Shown: positions 17,847-25,898 of the stretch, in pieces | How positions within the stretch are numbered: position 1 is the stretch's first letter | Layout: each line of letters opens with the position of its first letter | Assembly (NCBI GenBank): GCA_002700285.1 | Contig: PACT01000022.1 | Span: 268,449-312,199, forward strand | Length of the DNA: 43,751 bases | Reading direction: 5' to 3' | Source: Crocinitomicaceae bacterium | Lineage (GTDB): Bacteria; Bacteroidota; Bacteroidia; Flavobacteriales_D; Sanyastnellaceae | The notes under the pieces: model-generated | Seen by the model: the letters and a program-made list of their open reading frames with translations, nothing else | Databases searched by the model: none | What the model was told of the DNA's origin: nothing | Made by a program: the position numbers and the translations under genes

Positions 17847-18408
17847 TGAACCTTAATCTTATTTCTTGTTCAATAAAATCTATCCGTTGCTCCATTGGTA
17901 GTATCGGAACGAAAACATACGGAAGCCCTTTTTTTTCTAGCTTTTCACGAAACAGGAGGTTGACTTCAACCCTCTTGTTGTAATCCGGAAAAAGTCTGAT
18001 CGGATCAGGCTCCCATTCTTTCACGGTGGCACATAACAAATATAAATCCACCTCTGAATCTGAAGTCGATGGATTGTTGTCCCCTGACACTTCTTTTCCG
18101 AACACGAGTTCTGACCAAACATCTAGCGCGAGCAATCCCGTATCGCAAAAGATTCCCTTTGCATGTGTATGAGACAGGAGTTTTGCAACTTCATATTCAG
18201 TGAGCTTGTGTAATTCCTGCAAGGTTTTAAATGTTTCCTCACCATGTAACACCTCCTTATTCTCCCGGCAGAGTTCTAAGATATAGGGCCAATTAAACCG
18301 TTCGGCGAGTGGCTTAATTAACGTCGACTTACCAGAATTCTCTACGCCGGTAAGCACGATTCGAAGGGGCCTGGGCTTGGCTTTAAATGCTTTTTCAGTG
18401 CTACTCAT
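17839..18408 (-). CDS. NadR-like ribosylnicotinamide kinase (P-loop ATPase)
   Basis: This 189-residue cytoplasmic protein has a Walker A motif (GVENSGKST, about residues 21-29) and a C-terminal region RLFPDYNKRVEVNLLFRE resembling the kinase half of NadR. It would phosphorylate nicotinamide riboside to NMN. It lacks the helix-turn-helix and the NMN adenylyltransferase domains of enterobacterial NadR, so it is a stand-alone kinase and not a repressor. The 8-base overlap with pnuC downstream couples uptake and trapping. It also overlaps the LRR gene upstream by 8 bases. Confidence 0.87.
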   Translation of the reverse strand: MSSTEKAFKAKPRPLRIVLTGVENSGKSTLIKPLAERFNWPYILELCRENKEVLHGEETFKTLQELHKLTEYEVAKLLSHTHAKGIFCDTGLLALDVWSELVFGKEVSGDNNPSTSDSEVDLYLLCATVKEWEPDPIRLFPDYNKRVEVNLLFREKLEKKGLPYVFVPILPMEQRIDFIEQEIRLRFNV

Positions 18409-18997
18409 CGAACGTGCAATTGCATGGTTCAGACAGTTCTAATACAACATCAGGAAGAAGTTCACGCAACCAGGTTTGTTCTAGGTATGTCATGTCATTA
18501 TGCAGAAGATCTAAGGTCTGTAGGTTTTGCAGATTGCTCAGTGAAGCAGGAAAGTTCCTGATGAAGTTAGACCAAAGCCCAAGCCATTCGAGACTCCCCA
18601 AATGATCAATATCGATGGGGATGTCTGATATTAAATTGTCACCCAAATAGACATGCCTTAAGTTTTCTAAGGCCAAAATGGCCACTGGAAACTTATCAAT
18701 TTTATTGCGTTCAGCCGAGAACAGTTCCAATTTAGAGAGTTCAGAGATCCAAGAGGGGATTGAAACGATTCGGTTTTTATTGAGCCGAAGCTCCACGAGG
18801 TCTTTGTAATCCTTAATTTCTAAAGGGACCTTCTTTAATTTTTGTTTTGTTAAGTCAAGCCGAGTGATTTGAAGTCCATTTTCTAATGCGATTTGTGCCT
18901 CCTCGATCGTTTCATACATGGGGGCTGGCACTTGGGCAAAGCAAATGACAACACTGAATAACCAAACAACAATCCCAAGGGGAAATGCACGCTTCAT
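18401..18997 (-). CDS. Secreted leucine-rich-repeat protein
   Basis: This 198-residue protein has a signal peptide (1-22, ending VICFAQ). Six 23-residue leucine-rich repeats (about 42-180) follow the pattern LxxLxLxxNxIxxIPxxIxxLxx, and the C-terminus is short and Cys-containing (CNCTFDE). It has no T9SS sorting domain or lipobox, so it is probably periplasmic. LRRs form a curved binding surface, and the ligand here is unknown. It sits between ribF (4-base ATGA overlap) and the NadR-like kinase (8-base overlap), so it is translated from the same message as the cofactor enzymes. Why a secreted LRR protein belongs there is not clear. Confidence 0.85.
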   Translation of the reverse strand: MKRAFPLGIVVWLFSVVICFAQVPAPMYETIEEAQIALENGLQITRLDLTKQKLKKVPLEIKDYKDLVELRLNKNRIVSIPSWISELSKLELFSAERNKIDKFPVAILALENLRHVYLGDNLISDIPIDIDHLGSLEWLGLWSNFIRNFPASLSNLQNLQTLDLLHNDMTYLEQTWLRELLPDVVLELSEPCNCTFDE

Positions 18998-19944
18998 TGT
19001 TGGGGAGGTTTTGTGTTTGCAAGGATTGCAAGCGCATTTAATTTGTCATGATCAAGCGCGGCTTTTAATTCATCATGTCCAGAAAACTTCCTCTCTTCTC
19101 GAAGTCGATCTACGAACTGAACGTCAATACGTTTTCCATAGCAATCACCTTCAAAGCCTATGATATGCAATTCGATTGTATCCTCAGACGCCTTCATTGT
19201 TGGACGGTTGCCAATATTTAACATTCCCGGTCTCCAATCACCAGCCTCAATTTTTGCCCAAACGACATACGCACCTTTGGCAGGTACAATTTTTAATTCA
19301 TCTTTTAATTCAAGATTCGCAGTTGGAAAACCCAGTTTTCTTCCAATTTGATCGCCTTTTACAACGCGTCCTGACATTGGGAAAAGATGGGAAAGCAAAG
19401 TGCCTGCATAGCCTACTTCACCCTCATAGATTGCCTTTCTAATCTTTGTTGAGCTTACTCTCACGTTGCTGACCTTTTCAGCATCTAAGGCAGTGACGCC
19501 AAACCCGAACATCACTCCCATTTCTTTTAAATCCTCAAATGACCCTTCTCGATTCCTGCCAAATCGATGGTCATCGCCGATCACGACTTCTGCGGGTCTA
19601 ATTCCCTCCACCAAAAGCCCCCGCACATATTCTAAAGGTGTTAATCTTGCCAAATCTTTGTCAAATCTCGCCATGATTAAATGATCAAGGCCAGCATTCT
19701 CTAAAAGTTTGATTTTTTCGTCCTGTGAATTTAATAATTTTAATTTGTGGTTGTGCGGATGAAGAACAACTCTAGGATGTGGATGGAAAGTTAACAGCGC
19801 CGTTTCGCCCCCGATTTCATTCGCTTTTTGTTCCAGAATTCGAATAACAGCCCTGTGTCCAGCGTGTACACCATCAAAAGTCCCAATCGTTAAAACGATG
19901 GGTTTTTCTATTTTAATCCCGTCTTTGAGGTGGTATACTTTCAA
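18994..19944 (-). CDS. ribF: Bifunctional riboflavin kinase / FAD synthetase
   Basis: This 316-residue protein is full length. The N-terminal FMN adenylyltransferase domain has GTFDGVHAGHRAVI (the HxGH nucleotidyltransferase motif), VVIGDDHRFGRNREG and VSSTKIRKAI. The C-terminal riboflavin kinase domain has GRVVKGDQIGRKLGFPTANL and MLNIGNRPT. It makes FMN from riboflavin and then FAD. The start appears to be TTG: the reading MKVYHLKDG resembles usual RibF N-termini and there is no nearby ATG. A promoter-like TAACTTTA lies 5 bases upstream, so the message may be leaderless. It heads the operon ribF-LRR-kinase-pnuC. Confidence 0.95.
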   Translation of the reverse strand: MKVYHLKDGIKIEKPIVLTIGTFDGVHAGHRAVIRILEQKANEIGGETALLTFHPHPRVVLHPHNHKLKLLNSQDEKIKLLENAGLDHLIMARFDKDLARLTPLEYVRGLLVEGIRPAEVVIGDDHRFGRNREGSFEDLKEMGVMFGFGVTALDAEKVSNVRVSSTKIRKAIYEGEVGYAGTLLSHLFPMSGRVVKGDQIGRKLGFPTANLELKDELKIVPAKGAYVVWAKIEAGDWRPGMLNIGNRPTMKASEDTIELHIIGFEGDCYGKRIDVQFVDRLREERKFSGHDELKAALDHDKLNALAILANTKPPQQ

Positions 19945-19949
19945 GGTTG

Positions 19950-19971
19950 TAAAGTTATGCTTAAAGTTATG
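19950..19971 (-). promoter_or_regulatory. Putative ribF promoter with a tandem repeat
   Basis: TAAAGTTATG (plus strand) occurs twice, at 19950-19959 and 19962-19971, offset by 12 bases. On the minus strand each copy contains TAACTTTA, a 7-of-8 match to TAnnTTTG. The proximal copy ends 5 bases before the TTG start of ribF. The second copy may be a chance duplication or an operator half. Confidence 0.35.
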
Positions 19972-20004
19972 TTCTTCTATGCTTGAAATCTACTTCACGT
20001 GTTG

Positions 20005-20012
20005 TATTTTTG
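20005..20012 (+). promoter_or_regulatory. Promoter for atpD-atpC
   Basis: TATTTTTG is a perfect TAnnTTTG. CTTG at 19982-19985 is a plausible -33 element (19-base spacing). The leader to the ATG at 20043 is about 25-30 bases. It is divergent from ribF across a 98-base gap. Confidence 0.6.
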
Positions 20013-20027
20013 CACTCGATTATATAA

Positions 20028-21545
<1,518 letters not shown>

Positions 21546-21546
21546 G

Positions 21547-21780
21547 ATGACAGTAGATATTCTTACACCGGACAAGCATCTTTTTAATGGAGAAGCGAGT
21601 TATGTAGGGCTTCCCGGCATCAGTGGCAGTCTTGGGATTTTGAGCAATCACGCTCCCTTGGTAACGACACTTGCATCAGGAGAAATTACCGTGAAGACAG
21701 ACAAGGAGGAATTGTCTTTTAATGTGAAAGGAGGTACAGTTGAAGTACTCAAAAATCACGTGACCATTCTCGCTCAGTAG
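21547..21780 (+). CDS. atpC: F1Fo ATP synthase subunit epsilon (short form)
   Basis: The ATG at 21547, one base after the atpD stop, gives a 77-residue protein starting MTVDILTPDKHLFNGEA. An in-frame reading extends further upstream but lies within atpD and is not needed. The N-terminal beta-sandwich domain is complete (GLPGISGSLGILSNHAPLVT, then ..VKGGTVEVLKNHVTILAQ). The C-terminal two-helix domain, which in E. coli and Bacillus inhibits ATP hydrolysis, is absent. Short epsilon subunits are usual in Bacteroidota. The gene is convergent with rlmH, 14 bases away. Confidence 0.93.
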   Translation: MTVDILTPDKHLFNGEASYVGLPGISGSLGILSNHAPLVTTLASGEITVKTDKEELSFNVKGGTVEVLKNHVTILAQ

Positions 21781-21794
21781 GACTCCCTTGTATG

Positions 21795-22271
21795 CTATGG
21801 GTGGTGATAAGGCTCTCCTTTAAGAATGGTATGTGCCCTGTAGATCTGTTCAACAGCAAATATTCGTATTAATTGATGTGGAAATGTCAATGGCCCCATT
21901 GCCCATTTTTCATTTGCTTTGCTTTGGATCGAAGGATCAAATCCGTAAGGTCCGCCAATTAAAAAAGCGATGTGTTTGAGTCCTCTGACCTGTAATTTTT
22001 CAAGATGTTTGGCAAACGCCATGGACCCAAAGACTTTTCCATGTTCATCGAGAAGGATTAAATAATCTACGCCTTCTAATGCTTTTTCTTGAAGAATGGC
22101 TTCCTCCTTCATGACTCTTTTTGAATCAGCCTTCGCGAATTTACTTTTGAGATTTGCGGTCTCAATAAAGGAGAAACGGCCATATCGCACCATCCTTTTG
22201 GCATATTCCTCTATCCCAGTCTTGATCCAAACCGCATTTGTCTTGCCCGTGGCTATAATTGATATCTGCAC
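21795..22271 (-). CDS. rlmH: 23S rRNA (pseudouridine1915-N3)-methyltransferase RlmH
   Basis: This 158-residue SPOUT methyltransferase has the family's normal length. It shows the knot and SAM-binding signature (FLIGGPYGFDPSIQSKA), LDEHGKVFGSMAFA in the middle and the C-terminal FPHQLIRIFAVEQIYRAHTI with final YHHP. It methylates pseudouridine 1915 in helix 69 of 23S rRNA on assembled ribosomes. The start is GTG at 22271. It is divergent from nadC with only 39 bases between the start codons. Confidence 0.96.
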   Translation of the reverse strand: MQISIIATGKTNAVWIKTGIEEYAKRMVRYGRFSFIETANLKSKFAKADSKRVMKEEAILQEKALEGVDYLILLDEHGKVFGSMAFAKHLEKLQVRGLKHIAFLIGGPYGFDPSIQSKANEKWAMGPLTFPHQLIRIFAVEQIYRAHTILKGEPYHHP

Positions 22272-22298
22272 GCCGTGAAGTTAAGGTTTGTAGGGTAT

Positions 22299-22306
22299 TA
22301 TCTTCG
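22299..22306 (+). promoter_or_regulatory. nadC promoter -7 element, probably leaderless transcript
   Basis: TATCTTCG matches TAnnTTTG in 7 of 8 positions. It is followed by CACC and then the ATG at 22311, only 4 bases after the motif. I see no convincing -33 TTTG at the usual distance. The position supports 22311, rather than the GTG at 22275, as the start of nadC. Confidence 0.5.
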
Positions 22307-22310
22307 CACC

Positions 22311-23186
22311 ATGCTGAATGATGATATGAAGAGTTTTATTACCTATTCTCTCAAAGAGGATTTAGGATCTGGAGACGTTACTTCTGAATCGAGTGTTCCC
22401 GAGGATTTGGTGGAAAAAGGATATATTCTTGCAAAAGAAGCAGGTGTTATTGCCGGGATTAACGTGGCAAAGGAGGTGTTTCACCAAATTGATTCTAACC
22501 TGACATTTAAAACATTCGTTAAAGATGGCGCACGCGTCAAGTCCGGAGATGTGGTTGTCGAGCTACTCGGATCGGCAAGAAGCATCCTCTCGGGGGAACG
22601 TTTGGCCTTAAATTTCATGCAACGCATGAGTGGGATCGCAACCAGAACAGCAGAGATCGTTCACATTCTTGAGGGCACGAACACCCAAGTTTTAGATACA
22701 AGAAAGACGACTCCTGGTTTGAGAGGGTTTGAAAAATGGGCGGTGAGCATTGGGGGTGGAGTCAATCACAGGATGGGCCTTTATGATATGATCCTACTCA
22801 AAGACAATCACGTTGATTACGCAGGAGGAATGACCGAGGCCCTTAAAAAGGTTGCCAATTATCAAAATAAGCGACCTGATGCGATGCCAGTTTTACCTCT
22901 CGTCATTGAGACAAGGTCTTTCCAAGAAATCGAAGATGCCATTGCCGCATCTCAAAAGGCGGAAATTGTCATCGAAAGAATTTTATTAGACAACTTCGGT
23001 CCAGAAAAAGTAGCCGAAGCCGTTGAAAGTTATGGGCATCTGGTGACGTTAGAAGCATCTGGGGGGATTACTCCAGAGAACGTCAATGGATATGGAGAAT
23101 CTGGCGTAGACTTTGTCAGTATGGGATACATGACGCACTCAGTTAAAAGTTTAGATTTGAGTCTAAAAAGTACGCCAAATGTCTAA
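22311..23186 (+). CDS. nadC: Nicotinate-nucleotide pyrophosphorylase (quinolinate phosphoribosyltransferase)
   Basis: This 291-residue enzyme converts quinolinate and PRPP to nicotinate mononucleotide in de novo NAD synthesis. It shows ERLALNFMQRMSGIAT, the active-site block DTRKTTPGLRGFEKWAV, the GGGVNHRMGLYD stretch and KDNH, and EASGGITPENV near the end. I chose the ATG at 22311 because a -7 promoter element ends 4 bases before it. An alternative GTG at 22275 would add 12 residues but lies upstream of that promoter. It overlaps the YihY gene by 8 bases. Confidence 0.95.
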   Translation: MLNDDMKSFITYSLKEDLGSGDVTSESSVPEDLVEKGYILAKEAGVIAGINVAKEVFHQIDSNLTFKTFVKDGARVKSGDVVVELLGSARSILSGERLALNFMQRMSGIATRTAEIVHILEGTNTQVLDTRKTTPGLRGFEKWAVSIGGGVNHRMGLYDMILLKDNHVDYAGGMTEALKKVANYQNKRPDAMPVLPLVIETRSFQEIEDAIAASQKAEIVIERILLDNFGPEKVAEAVESYGHLVTLEASGGITPENVNGYGESGVDFVSMGYMTHSVKSLDLSLKSTPNV

Positions 23187-24150
23187 CGCTCGCAACCCAA
23201 AATCATCGAACCCTTTCTTGAAGTGGCTTAAGAATCTCCAGTGGGTCATCAATACTCAGAAATTTTTACGTTCAAAAACGCCATGGGGTGTTGAGGGAAT
23301 GACTCTCTATGATGTATTGAGGTTTTTTGGGCTTGGATTAATCAATGGATCGGTCTCTATTCGGGCTGCATCTATTTCCTTTCGTCTTTTACTCGCGTTT
23401 TTTCCAGCCATGATTTTACTTCTCAGTGTGCTGCCTCACACGCCATTAGAACCCGATGCAGTTCTGGATGCCTTGCTGCTTTTTTTTCCAGGAGAAACAG
23501 TCAGTCTTTTTGAGCAATCTGTCAGCGATTTACTTGAGAAAAGTCACGGGTCTGTGCTGTCCATAGGATTTGTCCTCACCGTTGTGTACGCGTCTAACAG
23601 TGTAAATGCGATTCTTGCAGGCTTTAATGCAAGCTATCTGTTAGATAAAAAAGGAAATGCGTTCATTTACTCTTTGATGTCTCTGTTGCTCTTAGTTATC
23701 TTGGTGTTTATGCTAGGTGTTGCCGTTTTGCTCATTGGTTTTAGCGGACAAGCATTGACTTGGGTCTCCTCAAATGGATGGCTTCCTGGTGGACTGGTCC
23801 CTTGGCTTAATGCAGCCCGATGGACGCTTTCGCTTATCCTCGTTTATTTCTCAGTTTCTTTGCTCTATCATTTTGGCAACAGTGAAAGAGATAAATGGCG
23901 AACCTTTACGCCGGGTGCGACAATGACCACTTTACTTATCGTCTCTCTTTCTCTTGGCTTTGGATATTTCATTATGTATCTGGATAGTTTTAATAGACTA
24001 TATGGTTCTTTAGGTACGTTCCTGTTGTTATTGGTATGGATCAATGCGAACAGTTCAGTCTTGTTGCTGGGGTTTGAATTCAATGTCAGTATCCACAAAG
24101 CGAGAAATGAAGCACGAAGCAACTTGCAAACAAAATCGAAAACCACGTAA
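23179..24150 (+). CDS. YihY/BrkB (UPF0761) family inner-membrane protein
   Basis: This 323-residue protein has about six membrane segments (first near 60-90, last near 270-300). It contains the family's typical first-helix sequence AASISFRLLLAFFPAMILLL and the C-terminal YGSLGTFLLLLVWINANSSVLLLGFEFN. The family is widespread and its function is not settled; early links to RNase BN are not supported. It overlaps nadC by 8 bases and is followed 8 bases later by the DUF2147 gene. Confidence 0.9.
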   Translation: MSNARNPKSSNPFLKWLKNLQWVINTQKFLRSKTPWGVEGMTLYDVLRFFGLGLINGSVSIRAASISFRLLLAFFPAMILLLSVLPHTPLEPDAVLDALLLFFPGETVSLFEQSVSDLLEKSHGSVLSIGFVLTVVYASNSVNAILAGFNASYLLDKKGNAFIYSLMSLLLLVILVFMLGVAVLLIGFSGQALTWVSSNGWLPGGLVPWLNAARWTLSLILVYFSVSLLYHFGNSERDKWRTFTPGATMTTLLIVSLSLGFGYFIMYLDSFNRLYGSLGTFLLLLVWINANSSVLLLGFEFNVSIHKARNEARSNLQTKSKTT

Positions 24151-24158
24151 TTAGCGAA

Positions 24159-24614
24159 ATGATGATATTAAAGCAAATCCCTTTGTTAGGCGCCCTATTA
24201 CTTATTTCTGTTTTTTCTTTTTCACAAACCTCAATTGAGGGGTTTTGGAAAACGATAGACGACGAAACAGGAAGAATAAAAAGTGTCGTTGAGATTACTG
24301 AAAGAGAGGGTCAATTTTATGGAACCATCGTAGAACTTTTTAGACTTCCTGAAGAAGATCAGAATCCGATATGTGACCTGTGCGAAGATGATAGAAAAGA
24401 CATTCCTGCCCTTGGGATGGAGATTGTCAGGAACATGGTCCTTTCCGATGGAGAGACCCAGGAATGGGAGGATGGTACGATTTGTGACCCCAAGAAAGGT
24501 TCTATATACGATTGCGAAATGTGGTTCGAAGATGGAGATACCGACGTCCTCAAAGTTCGCGGATATATATGGTTTATTTTCAGAACACAGGATTGGCTCC
24601 GCGTCAAGGATTAA
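24159..24614 (+). CDS. DUF2147 family secreted protein
   Basis: This 151-residue protein has a signal peptide (1-22, ending SFSQ). A single beta-rich DUF2147 domain follows: EGFWKTIDDETGRIKSVVEI, then GQFYGTIVELF and a C-terminal RGYIWFIFRTQDWLRV. Four Cys lie at CDLC, CDPK and DCEM. The function is unknown; the domain resembles small lipocalin-like periplasmic folds. It ends in TTAA at 24611-24614, the same four bases that hold the stop codon of the opposite glycosyltransferase gene. Confidence 0.88.
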   Translation: MMILKQIPLLGALLLISVFSFSQTSIEGFWKTIDDETGRIKSVVEITEREGQFYGTIVELFRLPEEDQNPICDLCEDDRKDIPALGMEIVRNMVLSDGETQEWEDGTICDPKKGSIYDCEMWFEDGDTDVLKVRGYIWFIFRTQDWLRVKD

Positions 24615-25897
24615 GTAAGCTTATTTAGGAGCTCCGAGAGTTCTTTGGTTAATGCTTTTCTCTCATATGGCGACGCATCTATCTTTTTCTGTCCATCTTT
24701 AACAATGACATGGTGGAGCATTTCATATGCTGATGCGGCATCATTGTGGTCGCAAAACGGAAGTCCCCATTCAGTTAAACGTTTAGATAAATCACTCGGA
24801 CTGTTACAAATTGAAAGGATTGGCTTTTGAGTCGCGATGTACTCAAACACCTTTCCTGGAGTACATTTTCTGGCAGGATCGGTGTTGTTTTGGACCAATA
24901 GAAGGGCATCACAATTCATCATTTCTAGAATGGCTTCTCTGTGATTGATACCTGGCAAGTGTTGTATGAAATCCGTATTTCCCATGTCCCTCCGAACGTC
25001 TTCGCCGATACTTCCCACCAGTACGATTTCTACTTTACTCACTTGTTCAGCGTTCCATTTTGTTACCGCTTCCCAAAGCCCAGGAGCATTCCTCGAACCA
25101 TATAGTGCGCCAAAATGACCTATCCGAAACCGCGTTCTGTTTTCCGAGACGGAGTTGATGTTTTCAAAATCATGGTGATCCCAACCGTTTGGTATTAAGG
25201 TATGTTTGTTTTGATTTAAAATCTCTATATGTGCGTTTGCGACAGATGGAGAATTGATGAGAATGTGATCGCAGGTTTTTACCACTTCTCGTTCCATTTC
25301 TATGAGTTTTTTCCGTGCTCTTGCCCCCATTTTAAATTCGTCCAAATAGTCCATATCAGCCCATGGGTCTCGGAAATCAGTAAGCCATATTAAATCGGGG
25401 AAAGACTGTTTCACGTTCAGTGCGATGAGATGCATGCTGTGTGGGGGTCCAGTGGATATGATTGCATCAACAGGGTTTTTTGCAAGCCATTTTTTAAGAA
25501 ATCTTGAGGAAGGTCTAATCCACGCTGCCCTTGCATCGGGAATGAAAATATTTCCCCTGACCCATCTTGTAAATTCGTTGATCAAGGATTTGTTTCCACC
25601 CTTTTTGTTTTCCGCTCCGGTACGTCCCGTTGATTTCCCTCCGCCGATCACAGAGACAACTCTAGAAGGCTCAAATATGGGTAATTTTAATACGGTGATT
25701 CCTTCAGGAATTTCTTTTAGCAAGCTAGAATCTTCAACGGGCACATCTGGGTTTTCTGGGGTGAATATAACTGGGTCCCATCCGAAGCCCTGAAGATATT
25801 TTGAAAATTTTAACCAGCGTTGTACACCTGCTCCTCCTGAAGGTGGCCAATAATACGTGATGATCAGTACCTTTTTATTTTCTTTTGAGTTATTCAA
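24611..25897 (-). CDS. Glycosyltransferase (GT-B fold, family 4-like)
   Basis: This 428-residue protein starts with an N-terminal Rossmann half, KVLIITYYWPPSGGAGVQRW, typical of GT4-like enzymes working on cell-surface glycans. The C-terminal nucleotide-sugar half has RIGHFGALYGSRNAPGLWEA and the donor-site region CTPGKVFEYIATQKPIL with the conserved Glu. Donor and acceptor cannot be read from sequence. The start is TTG at 25897, one base after the AddB stop, and no other start codon is available nearby. There are no polysaccharide genes around it, so its position after a repair nuclease gene is unexplained. Confidence 0.87.
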   Translation of the reverse strand: MNNSKENKKVLIITYYWPPSGGAGVQRWLKFSKYLQGFGWDPVIFTPENPDVPVEDSSLLKEIPEGITVLKLPIFEPSRVVSVIGGGKSTGRTGAENKKGGNKSLINEFTRWVRGNIFIPDARAAWIRPSSRFLKKWLAKNPVDAIISTGPPHSMHLIALNVKQSFPDLIWLTDFRDPWADMDYLDEFKMGARARKKLIEMEREVVKTCDHILINSPSVANAHIEILNQNKHTLIPNGWDHHDFENINSVSENRTRFRIGHFGALYGSRNAPGLWEAVTKWNAEQVSKVEIVLVGSIGEDVRRDMGNTDFIQHLPGINHREAILEMMNCDALLLVQNNTDPARKCTPGKVFEYIATQKPILSICNSPSDLSKRLTEWGLPFCDHNDAASAYEMLHHVIVKDGQKKIDASPYERKALTKELSELLNKLT

Positions 25898-25898
25898 G

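Noticed and set aside
22275-22310. Longer nadC start at GTG 22275
   Set aside because: The extra 12 residues would be encoded upstream of a good -7 element, and known NadC proteins fit the ATG at 22311 better.
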